In this document: positions 8,219 through 18,001 of the stretch, piece after piece
How positions within the stretch are numbered: the first letter of the stretch is position 1
Layout of the letters: each line of letters opens with the position of its first letter
DNA from: Zygosaccharomyces rouxii
Lineage: Eukaryota > Ascomycota > Saccharomycetes > Saccharomycetales > Saccharomycetaceae
Assembly (NCBI RefSeq): GCF_000026365.1
Contig: NC_012995.1
Coordinates: forward strand, 188,501-252,500
Direction of reading: 5' to 3'
Length of the DNA stretch: 64,000 nucleotides
Notes under the pieces: generated by a model
What the model saw: the letters and a program-made list of their open reading frames with translations, nothing else
What the model was told of the DNA's origin: nothing
The model's database searches: none
Position numbers and translations under genes: made by a program

Positions 8219-10666
8219 TTAAAGATTAGATACATCTTGTTTAATTTCCGCCAAAATCTGGTTCTTAATGGTGTCTTTCAATACATTTTGATCTAAAGAT
8301 GGTTGAACGAATAAAGTCTTTAATTCCCTAATTTCCCCTCTTAATTTCACTTCATTGTAGATTAAAAGCACAAGTGAAATAATGACTATGAATAATAATT
8401 GATTCGTGGAGTGCCTAGAGGTATCCAACTGGCAAGTATTCTTGTTGATTGCTTCCTTTAACTCACGAGCTTCGGGTGAAGGTTTTGATGCTGCTGCCGC
8501 GACTGCAGCAGCCGGAGTCTGTTGTTTGATGGATTTCTTGTTAATTTTGTTAGCGGAAGCAGAGACATTAACTGTACCTTCTGTAACATAAGTATCAAGG
8601 TATTGATGAATCAATTTCACTAAATCTTTGGTCGCAGATACTTGACCACTTCTTGCACCTGATTCTACCATAGATTTGATCCAACTACTTGCAGTCCAAT
8701 CCATAAAGTAAGAGACCTTCAACATGCATGTAGTCTTTGATGCCCATTTAAACATGTATCTGGTCTTCGTGGAAAAACTACCACCGCTTGGTACGTCGGG
8801 AGTCCTAGTGGTATTTAACACATGGATGAAACTTGAATAATCGCAGTCTAAGATTTTTTCAGAAACCACACACTTCGTAGATTTAGGACCGACCGGAAAA
8901 TGTAGTCCCTTAGCATAATTGAATTCACGGTATTTTTTCCCGTCCTCATCAACTTTATCAAATTCACCAAAATCTGTAAATTTAGAAGAATCTTGCGAAA
9001 TGAAAAATTCTATCCAAAACGATGGATTACTACCAAATAACAATTGGAATACAATACCGGGAGGCGCATTTAATTCAACTTCTGCTAACACAAATTCGTT
9101 GTTATCCTCGGGTGAGTACTTGTATTTTGTAGGCGTACCACGTAAAGGTCCGTCATAAGAATAGTGTATTTCTGGTTTGAATTTATAACAACGAGCGGTT
9201 TTCGACAGTTTGCTCCCATTACTCACAGTTGCCGATTTCGTCTCACTCTCATTTTCAAATGCAGAATCATCTTCATCTTCTTCAAGTGTTACACTTGCAT
9301 TACGCAATTCACCGTCGGCTTCCTCTTCACTATGGGTTGGAGTTACGTCGTCAACCGATCTAATAGCATCCTCTATTAGTGCATCATTTTCGCTGATGTA
9401 AGAGGCTCTACTTGGTGGACCACTAGGTCTTCTACTCTCTGAGAAAGACCTCGAGTCTAGCGGGAAATGCTGATCCTGAGAGAAACTCGAAGATGCTGAT
9501 CTTCTCTTCTCCTGTGCGCTTTGCTTTTCACCTTCCGCCAACAGAGTTCTTGCCCAAACTTCTTTTAAAAGCGTAAATGCAATGTCTCTAGATATGAATC
9601 CGTTAAATTGGGTTTTACCCGTTGCAGTTTCAATGGAAACAGCATTTTGGAATAATCCCGCCGTTGAAGTCTTTTCTATGAAAGTGATATCCTTAAATGG
9701 GATAACAACTTTGGCTATCCACCCCAATAAACTTGAATAAAAGCATACGTGGCTTTCAGAGATGTACATTCTACCTTGGTAGAGAAATTCTCTGCTTAAT
9801 GCGCAACTAAAATCGTCTAGTAGTCTATCATCCTTGGAGACATCTTTGAAAAGTGTGTGGAACTCCGCATTTCTTTCCATTACAGCATAGTGGAAAGGCG
9901 TGTCCAAGTAGGTCTCATCCACAAATTTTGTATCATCATAGTTGTGAAATTCTTCCAATTGAGTCTTGCCCGGAATTTCCTTCGGTTTCTCTGCTTCACT
10001 GGCTGGACTAAATGTGGGAGAACCGGGTCCCAATACAGGACTTGTTGCCTTCTTTCCATTCTTCTTTTGGCTCGACACTTGCCGTCTATGAGAGATAATA
10101 TTTGGTGACGAGATTTCTTCAGGCTGGCTATTATTAACCTGCGTTTGCAATGGAGGTGGATTTTGAGGTGTAGATTTAAAGGAAAAACTGGATATCATAT
10201 TCTCCAAGAACCTAGTGTTACTATTCCCATTTCCATTTGCAACTGCATTACTTGTACCATTCTTGTCTGATGTATCGCCACTTTTTGGTGCCTGCACTTC
10301 TTTATCATGATTTCTCTCGACAGTATTCCTTTCAATGATGTCGTTTACAGAACCTAAAGCCGTAGTATTGTCACTAACACTGGTATTGCTTGATACTGAG
10401 TTAACATCAGAGAGATGAGGATCAGCAGGCGTCGATTTCAAATTAACTGGTGCTGTTACATCCAATGAAGACGAAGATTTCCCATGTCTGTGGCGAACAC
10501 TGCTTCCGTTACTACCGTTAGAACTGCCCACAGTCATCAAATCAGAATGGTTGTTGGTATTGCTAGACCTTCTTCTCAATGTAGCATCTGCATCTTCAAC
10601 ATTATTGCCGTTACCATTTCCTGACCCAGAAGATCCCCTCAGATCAACATTCGGCAATAAGGACAT
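8219..10666 (-). CDS. LAM5/LAM6: Lam5/Lam6-type ER-anchored sterol transfer protein
   Basis: The 815-residue protein has a long low-complexity N-terminus (Asn/Ser-rich, about 1-250) and a GRAM/PH-like domain at about 265-372 (ending near FISRDIAFTLLKEVW). An acidic linker follows, then a VASt/StART-like sterol-binding domain at about 500-675, and a single C-terminal membrane helix at about 755-774. This is the Lam/Ltc plan: a tail-anchored ER protein at membrane contact sites that moves sterols. Synteny places it at the ancestral locus of the yeast pair YFL042C (LAM5) and YLR072W (LAM6). It is longer than either paralog (about 670-690 aa), mainly in the disordered N-terminus. Divergent from RGR1. 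Confidence 0.92.
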   Translation of the reverse strand: MSLLPNVDLRGSSGSGNGNGNNVEDADATLRRRSSNTNNHSDLMTVGSSNGSNGSSVRHRHGKSSSSLDVTAPVNLKSTPADPHLSDVNSVSSNTSVSDNTTALGSVNDIIERNTVERNHDKEVQAPKSGDTSDKNGTSNAVANGNGNSNTRFLENMISSFSFKSTPQNPPPLQTQVNNSQPEEISSPNIISHRRQVSSQKKNGKKATSPVLGPGSPTFSPASEAEKPKEIPGKTQLEEFHNYDDTKFVDETYLDTPFHYAVMERNAEFHTLFKDVSKDDRLLDDFSCALSREFLYQGRMYISESHVCFYSSLLGWIAKVVIPFKDITFIEKTSTAGLFQNAVSIETATGKTQFNGFISRDIAFTLLKEVWARTLLAEGEKQSAQEKRRSASSSFSQDQHFPLDSRSFSESRRPSGPPSRASYISENDALIEDAIRSVDDVTPTHSEEEADGELRNASVTLEEDEDDSAFENESETKSATVSNGSKLSKTARCYKFKPEIHYSYDGPLRGTPTKYKYSPEDNNEFVLAEVELNAPPGIVFQLLFGSNPSFWIEFFISQDSSKFTDFGEFDKVDEDGKKYREFNYAKGLHFPVGPKSTKCVVSEKILDCDYSSFIHVLNTTRTPDVPSGGSFSTKTRYMFKWASKTTCMLKVSYFMDWTASSWIKSMVESGARSGQVSATKDLVKLIHQYLDTYVTEGTVNVSASANKINKKSIKQQTPAAAVAAAASKPSPEARELKEAINKNTCQLDTSRHSTNQLLFIVIISLVLLIYNEVKLRGEIRELKTLFVQPSLDQNVLKDTIKNQILAEIKQDVSNL

Positions 10667-11053
10667 TTGGAAAATAGGAACCTCTCAATTCGAATATAAT
10701 ACCTTAATAAAGCCAGAAAAAGAAGAAGAACTCCCTCCCAATGTATACCAGGTTCCTTAAAAGATAATTAACTTATATCTAATTGTAAATATAGTATTAA
10801 TCGTCATGTTTCCCTTATAAGTTTCTGATCCATCTGTCAGCTCTATGGGTCTCATTACCCGCCTTTCAACCAAAAGGTTGAAAAAATATTAGGAAATTAC
10901 CATACATAATAACGATGATACTGAAATCAATATTACATAGTGCTAACGGTTCTTCATAAAAGAGATTTGGGAGGTGTTGGCAGTCTGGCGAAGAGAATTG
11001 GTGATTGAAATTTCCTGTATCTACAATCTGTGTGTTGGAAAAACCCCGGATAA
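10667..11053. promoter_or_regulatory. Divergent LAM5/6 and RGR1 promoter with Reb1 site
   Basis: The 387-bp region between the two divergent start codons has a perfect Reb1 motif, TTACCCG, at 10855-10861, about 190 bp from each gene. Reb1 commonly marks nucleosome-depleted divergent promoters. A short inverted repeat (CAACC...GGTTG) is centred near 10875. No gene is supported here. Confidence 0.55.
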
Positions 11054-14000
11054 ATGACCACAGAGTCCGATTCCGTCGAGATGTATGGTGAAAACGGTTC
11101 GAATACGACGACCGCTGGTGCCGCTACTGCTGCTGTTAATGGCAGTATCGATACTGATGATTCAAAAAAAGGACAAATGACCAATGGTATGACTAAGGAT
11201 TCGAAGATAGGTGCGGCGACAACGGGCACCAAAAATTTGGCTTCACAACCACCTCCGGCAATCCCACATGTGGAGATCAACCAGGTGTCATTTTCTTTGG
11301 TTATGAGAAATTTGACTGTATTTACCATTAAGGAGGTTTCACAGTTTATGAAGACTAACGTTCATGTTAATCCAACTGAACCATCTACAACGAAGAAATT
11401 ACAGTTTTTGCATATGATTATCTTTCTAAGAAATCAATATTTGAAAATTTACGTTTTAGTTAAATGGTGCCGAACCATTAAGAATAACAATTTTCATATG
11501 ATGATAGACCTTTTGAATTGGTTTAGAATTACCAATGCGGTTGTTAATAATTGCATATGGGCAATAAAGGCAAGTTTAGTTGGGATGGCAAATGCCAAAT
11601 TACCGAATGTTGATTTAGTAACGGCTTTGGAGGTTTTAAGTTTGGGTAGACCAAATTTACCAACACATCAATTTAAATTAAGTGGTGAAGGCGATGATCT
11701 ATACCAATTATCAGGTGGTATGATAAAAGTACCACCAAAAGTTGTTTTACAGAAGTTAAAGGATATGAATCTTAGCATATCTATTAAAATTGCACTAATG
11801 GATGTACCGGATGCATTCCGTAATTACAGTTTTAAGAATGGTCGAATATACATTTTTGTTCCTGACGAATATGAAATCCAGCTGGCAACTACTGATTATC
11901 GTGCATCATTGTTCTTTGTGGATATGAATTTCTCATTCTGCAAACAAACGTTACCTTTGGATAAATTAAAATTGGAAAAAGTGATCAATGAAATTTTGTT
12001 CAAAAGTGTTAAACCACTAGTGGCATTACACAAGTTCCTACGTAAATATGTGCTGACTTTGAAACTTTATATGATTTACCTCGAACTTGTGGCATTAGAA
12101 GAAAGTGGTAAATTCTCGGGCGGTCATTTGGTGCACAGATATGATTCAAAAAGAAGCATTATTTCCATCAGGTACTGGTTACATAGTAAGATGGGGAAAA
12201 AGAGTAAAATTACCATTGGTGTGGATCGTCGTACTGAAAATTTAATTCTAAAATGGGATAACGAGTTAGCATTACAATCAAAGAGAATGCCAGTGGTTTA
12301 TACCAACATTTTAGACAATTTGGAATCGATCTTAGATGAAATTATGTTTAACCACTCTCACATTATTAGGGCGAATCTTTTATCTAAAGGAGTGTTTTTC
12401 GAAGATGAAGAAAACTTAGACGTTTTACTTTTCCAAATCCCCACGACATGCATTTCCATGGCACCAGTTCAACTAAAGATCGATTTAATCAGTGGGGTGT
12501 TCTATTTCAAGAATCCAACACCACTATTGTTGAGTTACGTGTCCCAAATCAATAGAGCTGAAAATGCAGATGAGCTGATTAGCGTTTTACAAAGGTTGAA
12601 AAGAGACAAGATTTCACAAGTTTTACGTAACATGTTTGAGAAAACTGGTTGGGTCTGTAGTAAAGTTATCAAATTGGATCACCCAATAGCGACTCAAGTC
12701 AATACTGCAGAATCTTCAAATAACAATGGGCCCCTGTCTTCCCCCACCAGCCTTTTGCAGGACGATTTGTTCATAAGGTTACCCAATTGGCCTGCAAATT
12801 GGTATTTAATCTTAACTGTGGTTTCATCGAATGCATCATGCGTGGTGGAAAAACGTATTGGTAAAATTGTTTCTATCAAGGGCCATTGGAAACTATCATA
12901 TTTGGGGAACTCTAACGTTACATCTGCCAAATTGGAATCCATGACTTATCAAAAAGTTCTCTATTTGCAAAAGACCATTTTACACAGGATTGTTAACCAC
13001 ATGATCATAGACTCTTTGAATCAATTGAAAATCTCTAATAAAATTAGTACAGGTGACATGCTGTCTTCACTACCGGATTACGTGGTTCATGGTGCACACC
13101 AGGATAAGGCAAATGATGATAACGATACTAATCATGAAAATGATTACACTTCAATCATCATCTTAGAGTTAGAATCATTTTTGGAAGGTTCCAAGGCATT
13201 AAACAACATTCTTGAAAGTTCAATGTTTATGCACATCGATTATTACAATTCAGAAATCAGTTTGTTTGGTAAATTCAAAAGAGACACTACCATGATTAAA
13301 TGTAAATGTGATGAACTATTGATTCATTTCGTTCCTGGTGAATCATTGGCCTTTTACCTGAGTGAAAAATTCACCAACTTAAACATGATTGTTGATTATT
13401 TGATCAAATTCCGTCAGAAATTAATGCAATTGGTAATTTTAACGGATGTAGTGGAAAGATTACACAAGAATTTTGCCTCCGATGATTTTAAAATCGTTGC
13501 CCTCAAGCCCAATGAGATTTCTTTCAAATATTTGAAAAATAATACGGATTCTCAAGACTGTACCATTAGCATTGTCTCTAACGAACAAATGGTGGAAAAC
13601 TTAACGGTTCAACTATCGCCTTCTAATCCTCAGCATATAATCCAACCGTTCATTGATAATGGACACATGGATTACCATTTCATTTTCAATTATTTACAAT
13701 TCACATCTTCTCTTTTCACCGTTTTGGAGAACATTATCAAACAACAGACAAACTCAGGATCTTATACAATGGTTTCCCTAGGTCTACACAACGTATGTGA
13801 GTACCAATTGGTCTACCATAACCCAGAGGCAGGTACTAAAATTACACTAATAATTGAATTGAAAAACGTCTCTCACAATGGTGCAAAGAAAGTTCAATTT
13901 TACATTCATTTTTCAGATGAGGAACACATCTCTACAAAATCAATGGCGTATCCCCTAGTTCACCAAGTGCGTAACCAAGTGTTTATGCTGGATCCTAAGG

Positions 14001-14218
14001 ACTCGCCAACGAATTCCAATAAGAACAAGAAGTATCAAGGTGCCGTGAGATTGGTGGATGGTATCTCGTGTGATCCTACGAATATCGAGCCTATTCTTCT
14101 TGAGATTCATGAAATTTTGAGAATGGATAGTAACGTCCAAGTGAACAACCCCTCACCATCGTCAAATGGAATCCAACAGCAAACTTCATCAGCCGCTAAA
14201 ATTCCAACAGCTTCTTAA
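11054..14218 (+). CDS. RGR1: Mediator tail/backbone subunit Med14 (Rgr1)
   Basis: The 1054-residue protein compares with 1082 in S. cerevisiae Rgr1. After a disordered Thr/Ala/Gly-rich N-terminus (1-70) comes the Med14 domain, starting IPHVEINQVSFSLVMRNLTV at about 74 and including the helical region LLNWFRITNAVVNNCIWAIKA. Med14 is the backbone that joins the head, middle and tail of Mediator and bridges activators to RNA polymerase II. The long C-terminal part (about 300-1000) is alternating alpha/beta sequence as in tail-contacting Med14. The end is Ser/Pro/Gln-rich. The ATG at 11054 gives a disordered leader; a second Met at residue 15 is possible. Position between LAM5/6 and XYL2 matches YLR071C. 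Confidence 0.92.
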   Translation: MTTESDSVEMYGENGSNTTTAGAATAAVNGSIDTDDSKKGQMTNGMTKDSKIGAATTGTKNLASQPPPAIPHVEINQVSFSLVMRNLTVFTIKEVSQFMKTNVHVNPTEPSTTKKLQFLHMIIFLRNQYLKIYVLVKWCRTIKNNNFHMMIDLLNWFRITNAVVNNCIWAIKASLVGMANAKLPNVDLVTALEVLSLGRPNLPTHQFKLSGEGDDLYQLSGGMIKVPPKVVLQKLKDMNLSISIKIALMDVPDAFRNYSFKNGRIYIFVPDEYEIQLATTDYRASLFFVDMNFSFCKQTLPLDKLKLEKVINEILFKSVKPLVALHKFLRKYVLTLKLYMIYLELVALEESGKFSGGHLVHRYDSKRSIISIRYWLHSKMGKKSKITIGVDRRTENLILKWDNELALQSKRMPVVYTNILDNLESILDEIMFNHSHIIRANLLSKGVFFEDEENLDVLLFQIPTTCISMAPVQLKIDLISGVFYFKNPTPLLLSYVSQINRAENADELISVLQRLKRDKISQVLRNMFEKTGWVCSKVIKLDHPIATQVNTAESSNNNGPLSSPTSLLQDDLFIRLPNWPANWYLILTVVSSNASCVVEKRIGKIVSIKGHWKLSYLGNSNVTSAKLESMTYQKVLYLQKTILHRIVNHMIIDSLNQLKISNKISTGDMLSSLPDYVVHGAHQDKANDDNDTNHENDYTSIIILELESFLEGSKALNNILESSMFMHIDYYNSEISLFGKFKRDTTMIKCKCDELLIHFVPGESLAFYLSEKFTNLNMIVDYLIKFRQKLMQLVILTDVVERLHKNFASDDFKIVALKPNEISFKYLKNNTDSQDCTISIVSNEQMVENLTVQLSPSNPQHIIQPFIDNGHMDYHFIFNYLQFTSSLFTVLENIIKQQTNSGSYTMVSLGLHNVCEYQLVYHNPEAGTKITLIIELKNVSHNGAKKVQFYIHFSDEEHISTKSMAYPLVHQVRNQVFMLDPKDSPTNSNKNKKYQGAVRLVDGISCDPTNIEPILLEIHEILRMDSNVQVNNPSPSSNGIQQQTSSAAKIPTAS

Positions 14219-14536
14219 GTATTCAGTCGCTTCTTCTCATCGCATTGCAGTTCTCGGTGAAAAAATCCGAACTAAGAAATCGAGCGGAATAAGAAGAAAG
14301 GGGAAATTGTAATAGGAGATTAAGGACAACAAAAGAGCGAGAGTGACAAGTGTCAAATGGGAGATTGACGAAACTCCGTCAGGGGTGAATAGTTTCAAAG
14401 AAACACCCGTTGCTCTCCCCCACTTGATTGATGTACGAATAACTTACTTTGTGCACTTGATATCGTATATAAGGGCCAAGTTCGAGGGTTCAAAATTGGA
14501 AAGTACAACATACTGTAGCAGTATACTCAAAAGAAA
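14219..14536. promoter_or_regulatory. RGR1 3' flank and XYL2 promoter
   Basis: This 318-bp tandem intergenic region contains a TATA box, TATATAAG, at 14466-14473, about 64 bp before the XYL2 ATG. This distance fits a regulated, TATA-containing gene. An ACACCCGTT sequence near 14402 resembles part of a Rap1 or Aft1 site but is not compelling. No gene is supported. Confidence 0.5.
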
Positions 14537-15592
14537 ATGACAAAGCAAGACGCAATTGTTCTTCAAAAGCCTGGTGTTATCACTGTTGATAAGCGTGACG
14601 TTCCTGAGATTAAGGATCCTCACTATGTGAAGTTACACATCAAAGCTACTGGTATCTGTGGATCAGATGTTCACTACTACACTCAGGGTGCTATTGGTCA
14701 GTTTGTTGTCAAGAGTCCTATGGTTCTTGGCCATGAATCCAGTGGTATAGTGGCAGAGGTTGGCTCTGCGGTGACAAACGTCAAGGTTGGTGATAGAGTA
14801 GCCATTGAACCTGGTATCCCCAGCAGATACTCTGATGAAACCATGTCTGGTAACTATAACTTGTGTCCGCACATGGTCTTCGCAGCTACACCTCCCTATG
14901 ATGGTACGTTGACCAAATACTATTTGGCACCTGAAGATTTCGTTTACAAAATGCCAGACCACTTATCGTTTGAAGAAGGTGCTCTTGCCGAACCTATGTC
15001 TGTTGGTGTTCATGCAAACAAGCTTGCTGGTACCAGATTCGGTAGTAAGGTGCTGGTCTCTGGTGCTGGTCCTGTAGGTCTATTAGCAGGTGCTGTCGCC
15101 AGAGCATTCGGTGCTACTGAAGTTGTCTTTGTTGATATAGCTGAAGAGAAGTTAGAAAGAAGCAAACAATTTGGTGCCACTCACACTGTTTCCTCTTCCT
15201 CCGACGAAGAACGTTTCGTGAGCGAAGTCTCAAAAGTTCTTGGTGGTGATTTACCTAATATCGTGCTAGAATGTTCAGGTGCTCAGCCTGCCATCAGATG
15301 CGGTGTCAAGGCATGCAAGGCAGGTGGCCATTACGTCCAAGTTGGTATGGGCAAAGACGACGTTAACTTCCCCATCAGTGCAGTGGGCAGTAAAGAAATT
15401 ACATTCCATGGGTGTTTCCGTTACAAGAAGGGTGATTTTGCAGATTCCGTTGCATTGCTTTCATCTGGTAGAATCAACGGTAAGCCCTTGATCTCCCACA
15501 GATTTGCATTTGATAAAGCACCGGAGGCTTACAAGTTTAATGCTGAACACGGCAATGAAGTGGTTAAAACCATTATCACCGGCCCAGAATAA
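14537..15592 (+). CDS. XYL2: Xylitol/sorbitol dehydrogenase, zinc-dependent MDR family
   Basis: The 351-residue enzyme belongs to the polyol dehydrogenase branch and should oxidise xylitol to xylulose (or sorbitol to fructose) with NAD. Catalytic zinc ligands are visible as Cys41 in GICGSDVHYY and His66-Glu67 in LGHESSG. The Rossmann motif SGAGPVGLLAGAVARAFGA starts near residue 172, and an Asp at the end of the second strand (VVFVDIAEEKLE) indicates NAD preference. The four-cysteine structural zinc loop is not present (GIPSRYSDETMSGNYNLCPH), as in other yeast xylitol dehydrogenases. Position matches YLR070C. SOR1/SOR2-type enzymes are close relatives, so substrate is inferred. A good TATA box precedes it. 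Confidence 0.9.
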   Translation: MTKQDAIVLQKPGVITVDKRDVPEIKDPHYVKLHIKATGICGSDVHYYTQGAIGQFVVKSPMVLGHESSGIVAEVGSAVTNVKVGDRVAIEPGIPSRYSDETMSGNYNLCPHMVFAATPPYDGTLTKYYLAPEDFVYKMPDHLSFEEGALAEPMSVGVHANKLAGTRFGSKVLVSGAGPVGLLAGAVARAFGATEVVFVDIAEEKLERSKQFGATHTVSSSSDEERFVSEVSKVLGGDLPNIVLECSGAQPAIRCGVKACKAGGHYVQVGMGKDDVNFPISAVGSKEITFHGCFRYKKGDFADSVALLSSGRINGKPLISHRFAFDKAPEAYKFNAEHGNEVVKTIITGPE

Positions 15593-15882
15593 GATGATGA
15601 TTATGATTATGGAATGGTGACTCGCTTTCTCTTTATGTTTTTTGTGTATCTTAAACTTTAAAGTATATCGTACTTCTTACAACAAGAATTTTTCAGCCCT
15701 TTTATACTACTGTTTCTTAGGTGCAGAAAATGAAAGACTTGATTGTTTCTTGAGTGTGTAAAGAATATAGGAAAAAAGAGTCATTTTAGGTTTTATTTAC
15801 TCTCAACATCGTGTACCTAGCCGTATTTGAACCCTAGTTTATTATAGCATCTTGGAGAATATCTGTTGAGGATCAAGGCAAG

Positions 15883-17775
15883 ATGCTTTTTGTAGCGGTT
15901 TGGTTAACAACTATATTAAGTTCTGCTGCATTTGCTAATGCCAGGACACATACGTTTAATTTTACTGCAGGATGGGTAAATGCCAATCCTGATGGGTTTA
16001 AAGACAAGAGAATGATTGGTTTCAATGGTGAGTGGCCGGTTCCTGATATACATGTTAATAAGGGGGACCGAGTGGAATTATATTTGACCAATGGTATCGA
16101 TAAAGATATTGAGACTTCTTTGCATTTCCACGGGTTGTTCCATAACACTAGTTATGGTAATCAAAACCAAATGGATGGTCCCGTCATGGTGACCCAGTGT
16201 CCCATTTTATATGGTGAGACGTACCTTTACAATTTTACTGTTGACGATCAAGTTGGTACTTATTGGTACCATGCGCATGCTGGTGCCCAATACGGTGATG
16301 GTATGAGAGGTGCGTTTGTCATTCATGATCCTGATGAACCATTCGAATACAGTAAGGATTTGGTAATTCAATTATCTGATCTTTACAGACAACCGTATTA
16401 TGACGTTAGCGATGCATTTCTTTCTAGGTATAATCCAACAGGTGCTGAACCAATCCCACAAAATGTCCTCTTTAACAACACTTTAAATGCTACTTTAGAT
16501 TTTAAACCAGGTGAGACGTATCTATTGAGATTTATCAATTCAGGTTTATTTGTATCGCAGTATATTGCCATCGAATCCCATAATATGACTATCGTGGAAG
16601 TGGATGGTGTTTATGTGAAGCCAAATACCACTGATTTGATATACGTGGCAACAGGTCAAAGAATTAGTGTATTGGTGAAGGCTAAGGAAAATAATCCCGG
16701 TCGCAATTTTGCTCTAATGCAAATAATGGATGATTCCATGCTTGATGTAATACCACCAGATTTGCAATTGCAATGGACCCATCAAGTTGCATATGACAAG
16801 GGGTATGATTGGCCAAAGACCATCGATGTGGGTGGTTTAGAAAATGCAGCTGAAGAGTTTTACTTACAACCCTTAGATAATAGGGAACTTTATGATGATT
16901 ATGATGTTCAAATTACGTTTGATGTTAGAATGAAAAATCTAGGTGATGGTGTCAAATATGCATTTTTCAATAACATCACTTATGTGGATCCAAAAGTGCC
17001 CACGCTAACCACTGCATTGACATCAGGTAAACTGGCTAAAGATCCACGTATCTACGGTGATAACATCAATGCATACGTTTTTGAAAAAGATGAAATTGTG
17101 GAAATTGTGGTAAACAATTACGATACTGGTAAACATCCATTCCATTTACATGGTCATAATTTCCAACTTGTACAAAAATCACCTGCATTCCACGAAGATG
17201 AAAATTTCCCTGAAGAGGATCAAGATAAAATGACAGTACCATATAACGAGTCTGCGCCATTGATGAATTTCCCATCGCATCCTGTAACTAGAGATACCAT
17301 CTTATTAGAGCCTAATGGTCATGTGGTACTTCGTTTTAAGGCTAATAACCCTGGTATTTGGTATTTCCACTGTCACGTCGATTGGCACTTGGTTCAAGGT
17401 TTAGCGGCAGTTTTCATTGAAGATCCTGAAACTTTACAGGAAAGAGAAAAATTGGGTTCCAATTACAAGCAAGTCTGTAAAGCTGCAGGTATAAAGAATG
17501 AAGGTAATGCAGCTGGTCATACTGATGATTGGTTTAATTTGGAAGGTTTACCAAGACAACCAGCCCCCCTCCCCTGGGGATTCACTGCTAAAGGCTATGT
17601 CGCCTTTATGGTATGTACTCTAGCGGCATTATGGGGTATTTACACCATTTCTGACTACGGTCTATCAGAAACTATTCAAAATGATCAAGAGGTCTACAAT
17701 CGTTTGAAAGAAGCTCTAAATGTTGATGACGCCGCTATTTCTTCCGTCCCTACTGATTCTGCCAATAACCAATAA
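15883..17775 (+). CDS. FET5: Multicopper ferroxidase, Fet5-type
   Basis: The 630-residue protein has a signal peptide (about 1-21), three cupredoxin domains and a C-terminal membrane helix (about 567-587), the Fet3/Fet5 layout. Copper ligands are present: HFHG at 81-84, WYHAH with His130 and His132, HPFHLHGH at 418-425, and HCHVDWH at 496-502 with the type 1 Cys497. Many NxT/NxS sites suggest heavy N-glycosylation. The gene lies at the position of S. cerevisiae FET5 (YFL041W), whose product works with Fth1 on the vacuolar membrane. Fet3 is the plasma-membrane paralog, so location is inferred from synteny. I saw no clear Aft1 (TGCACCC) site in the 290 bp upstream. Confidence 0.9.
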   Translation: MLFVAVWLTTILSSAAFANARTHTFNFTAGWVNANPDGFKDKRMIGFNGEWPVPDIHVNKGDRVELYLTNGIDKDIETSLHFHGLFHNTSYGNQNQMDGPVMVTQCPILYGETYLYNFTVDDQVGTYWYHAHAGAQYGDGMRGAFVIHDPDEPFEYSKDLVIQLSDLYRQPYYDVSDAFLSRYNPTGAEPIPQNVLFNNTLNATLDFKPGETYLLRFINSGLFVSQYIAIESHNMTIVEVDGVYVKPNTTDLIYVATGQRISVLVKAKENNPGRNFALMQIMDDSMLDVIPPDLQLQWTHQVAYDKGYDWPKTIDVGGLENAAEEFYLQPLDNRELYDDYDVQITFDVRMKNLGDGVKYAFFNNITYVDPKVPTLTTALTSGKLAKDPRIYGDNINAYVFEKDEIVEIVVNNYDTGKHPFHLHGHNFQLVQKSPAFHEDENFPEEDQDKMTVPYNESAPLMNFPSHPVTRDTILLEPNGHVVLRFKANNPGIWYFHCHVDWHLVQGLAAVFIEDPETLQEREKLGSNYKQVCKAAGIKNEGNAAGHTDDWFNLEGLPRQPAPLPWGFTAKGYVAFMVCTLAALWGIYTISDYGLSETIQNDQEVYNRLKEALNVDDAAISSVPTDSANNQ

Positions 17776-18001
17776 CCTAATTCTGGATTTCTTTGCATAA
17801 TATTCCTAAATACTGCTCTTATCTCGTTTTTAACTAGTACTACTATTACTATAATGGCATTTCTATATAATGCGGTGTAAGGTTTTTTGTCATCTTTTCA
17901 AACTTTCGAACATGAAAAATTATAAGATCGAAGATTGCCCATCTCAAAGAACTATTCAGATAATAGAAGTTAAACAATTTGAATAGGCGCTGGTCATCGT
18001 C

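Noticed and set aside
15634..15646. TTTATGTTTTT-like match to the S. cerevisiae ARS core
   Set aside because: One mismatch to the 11-bp core and common in AT-rich DNA; origin motifs in this lineage may differ, so no origin is claimed.
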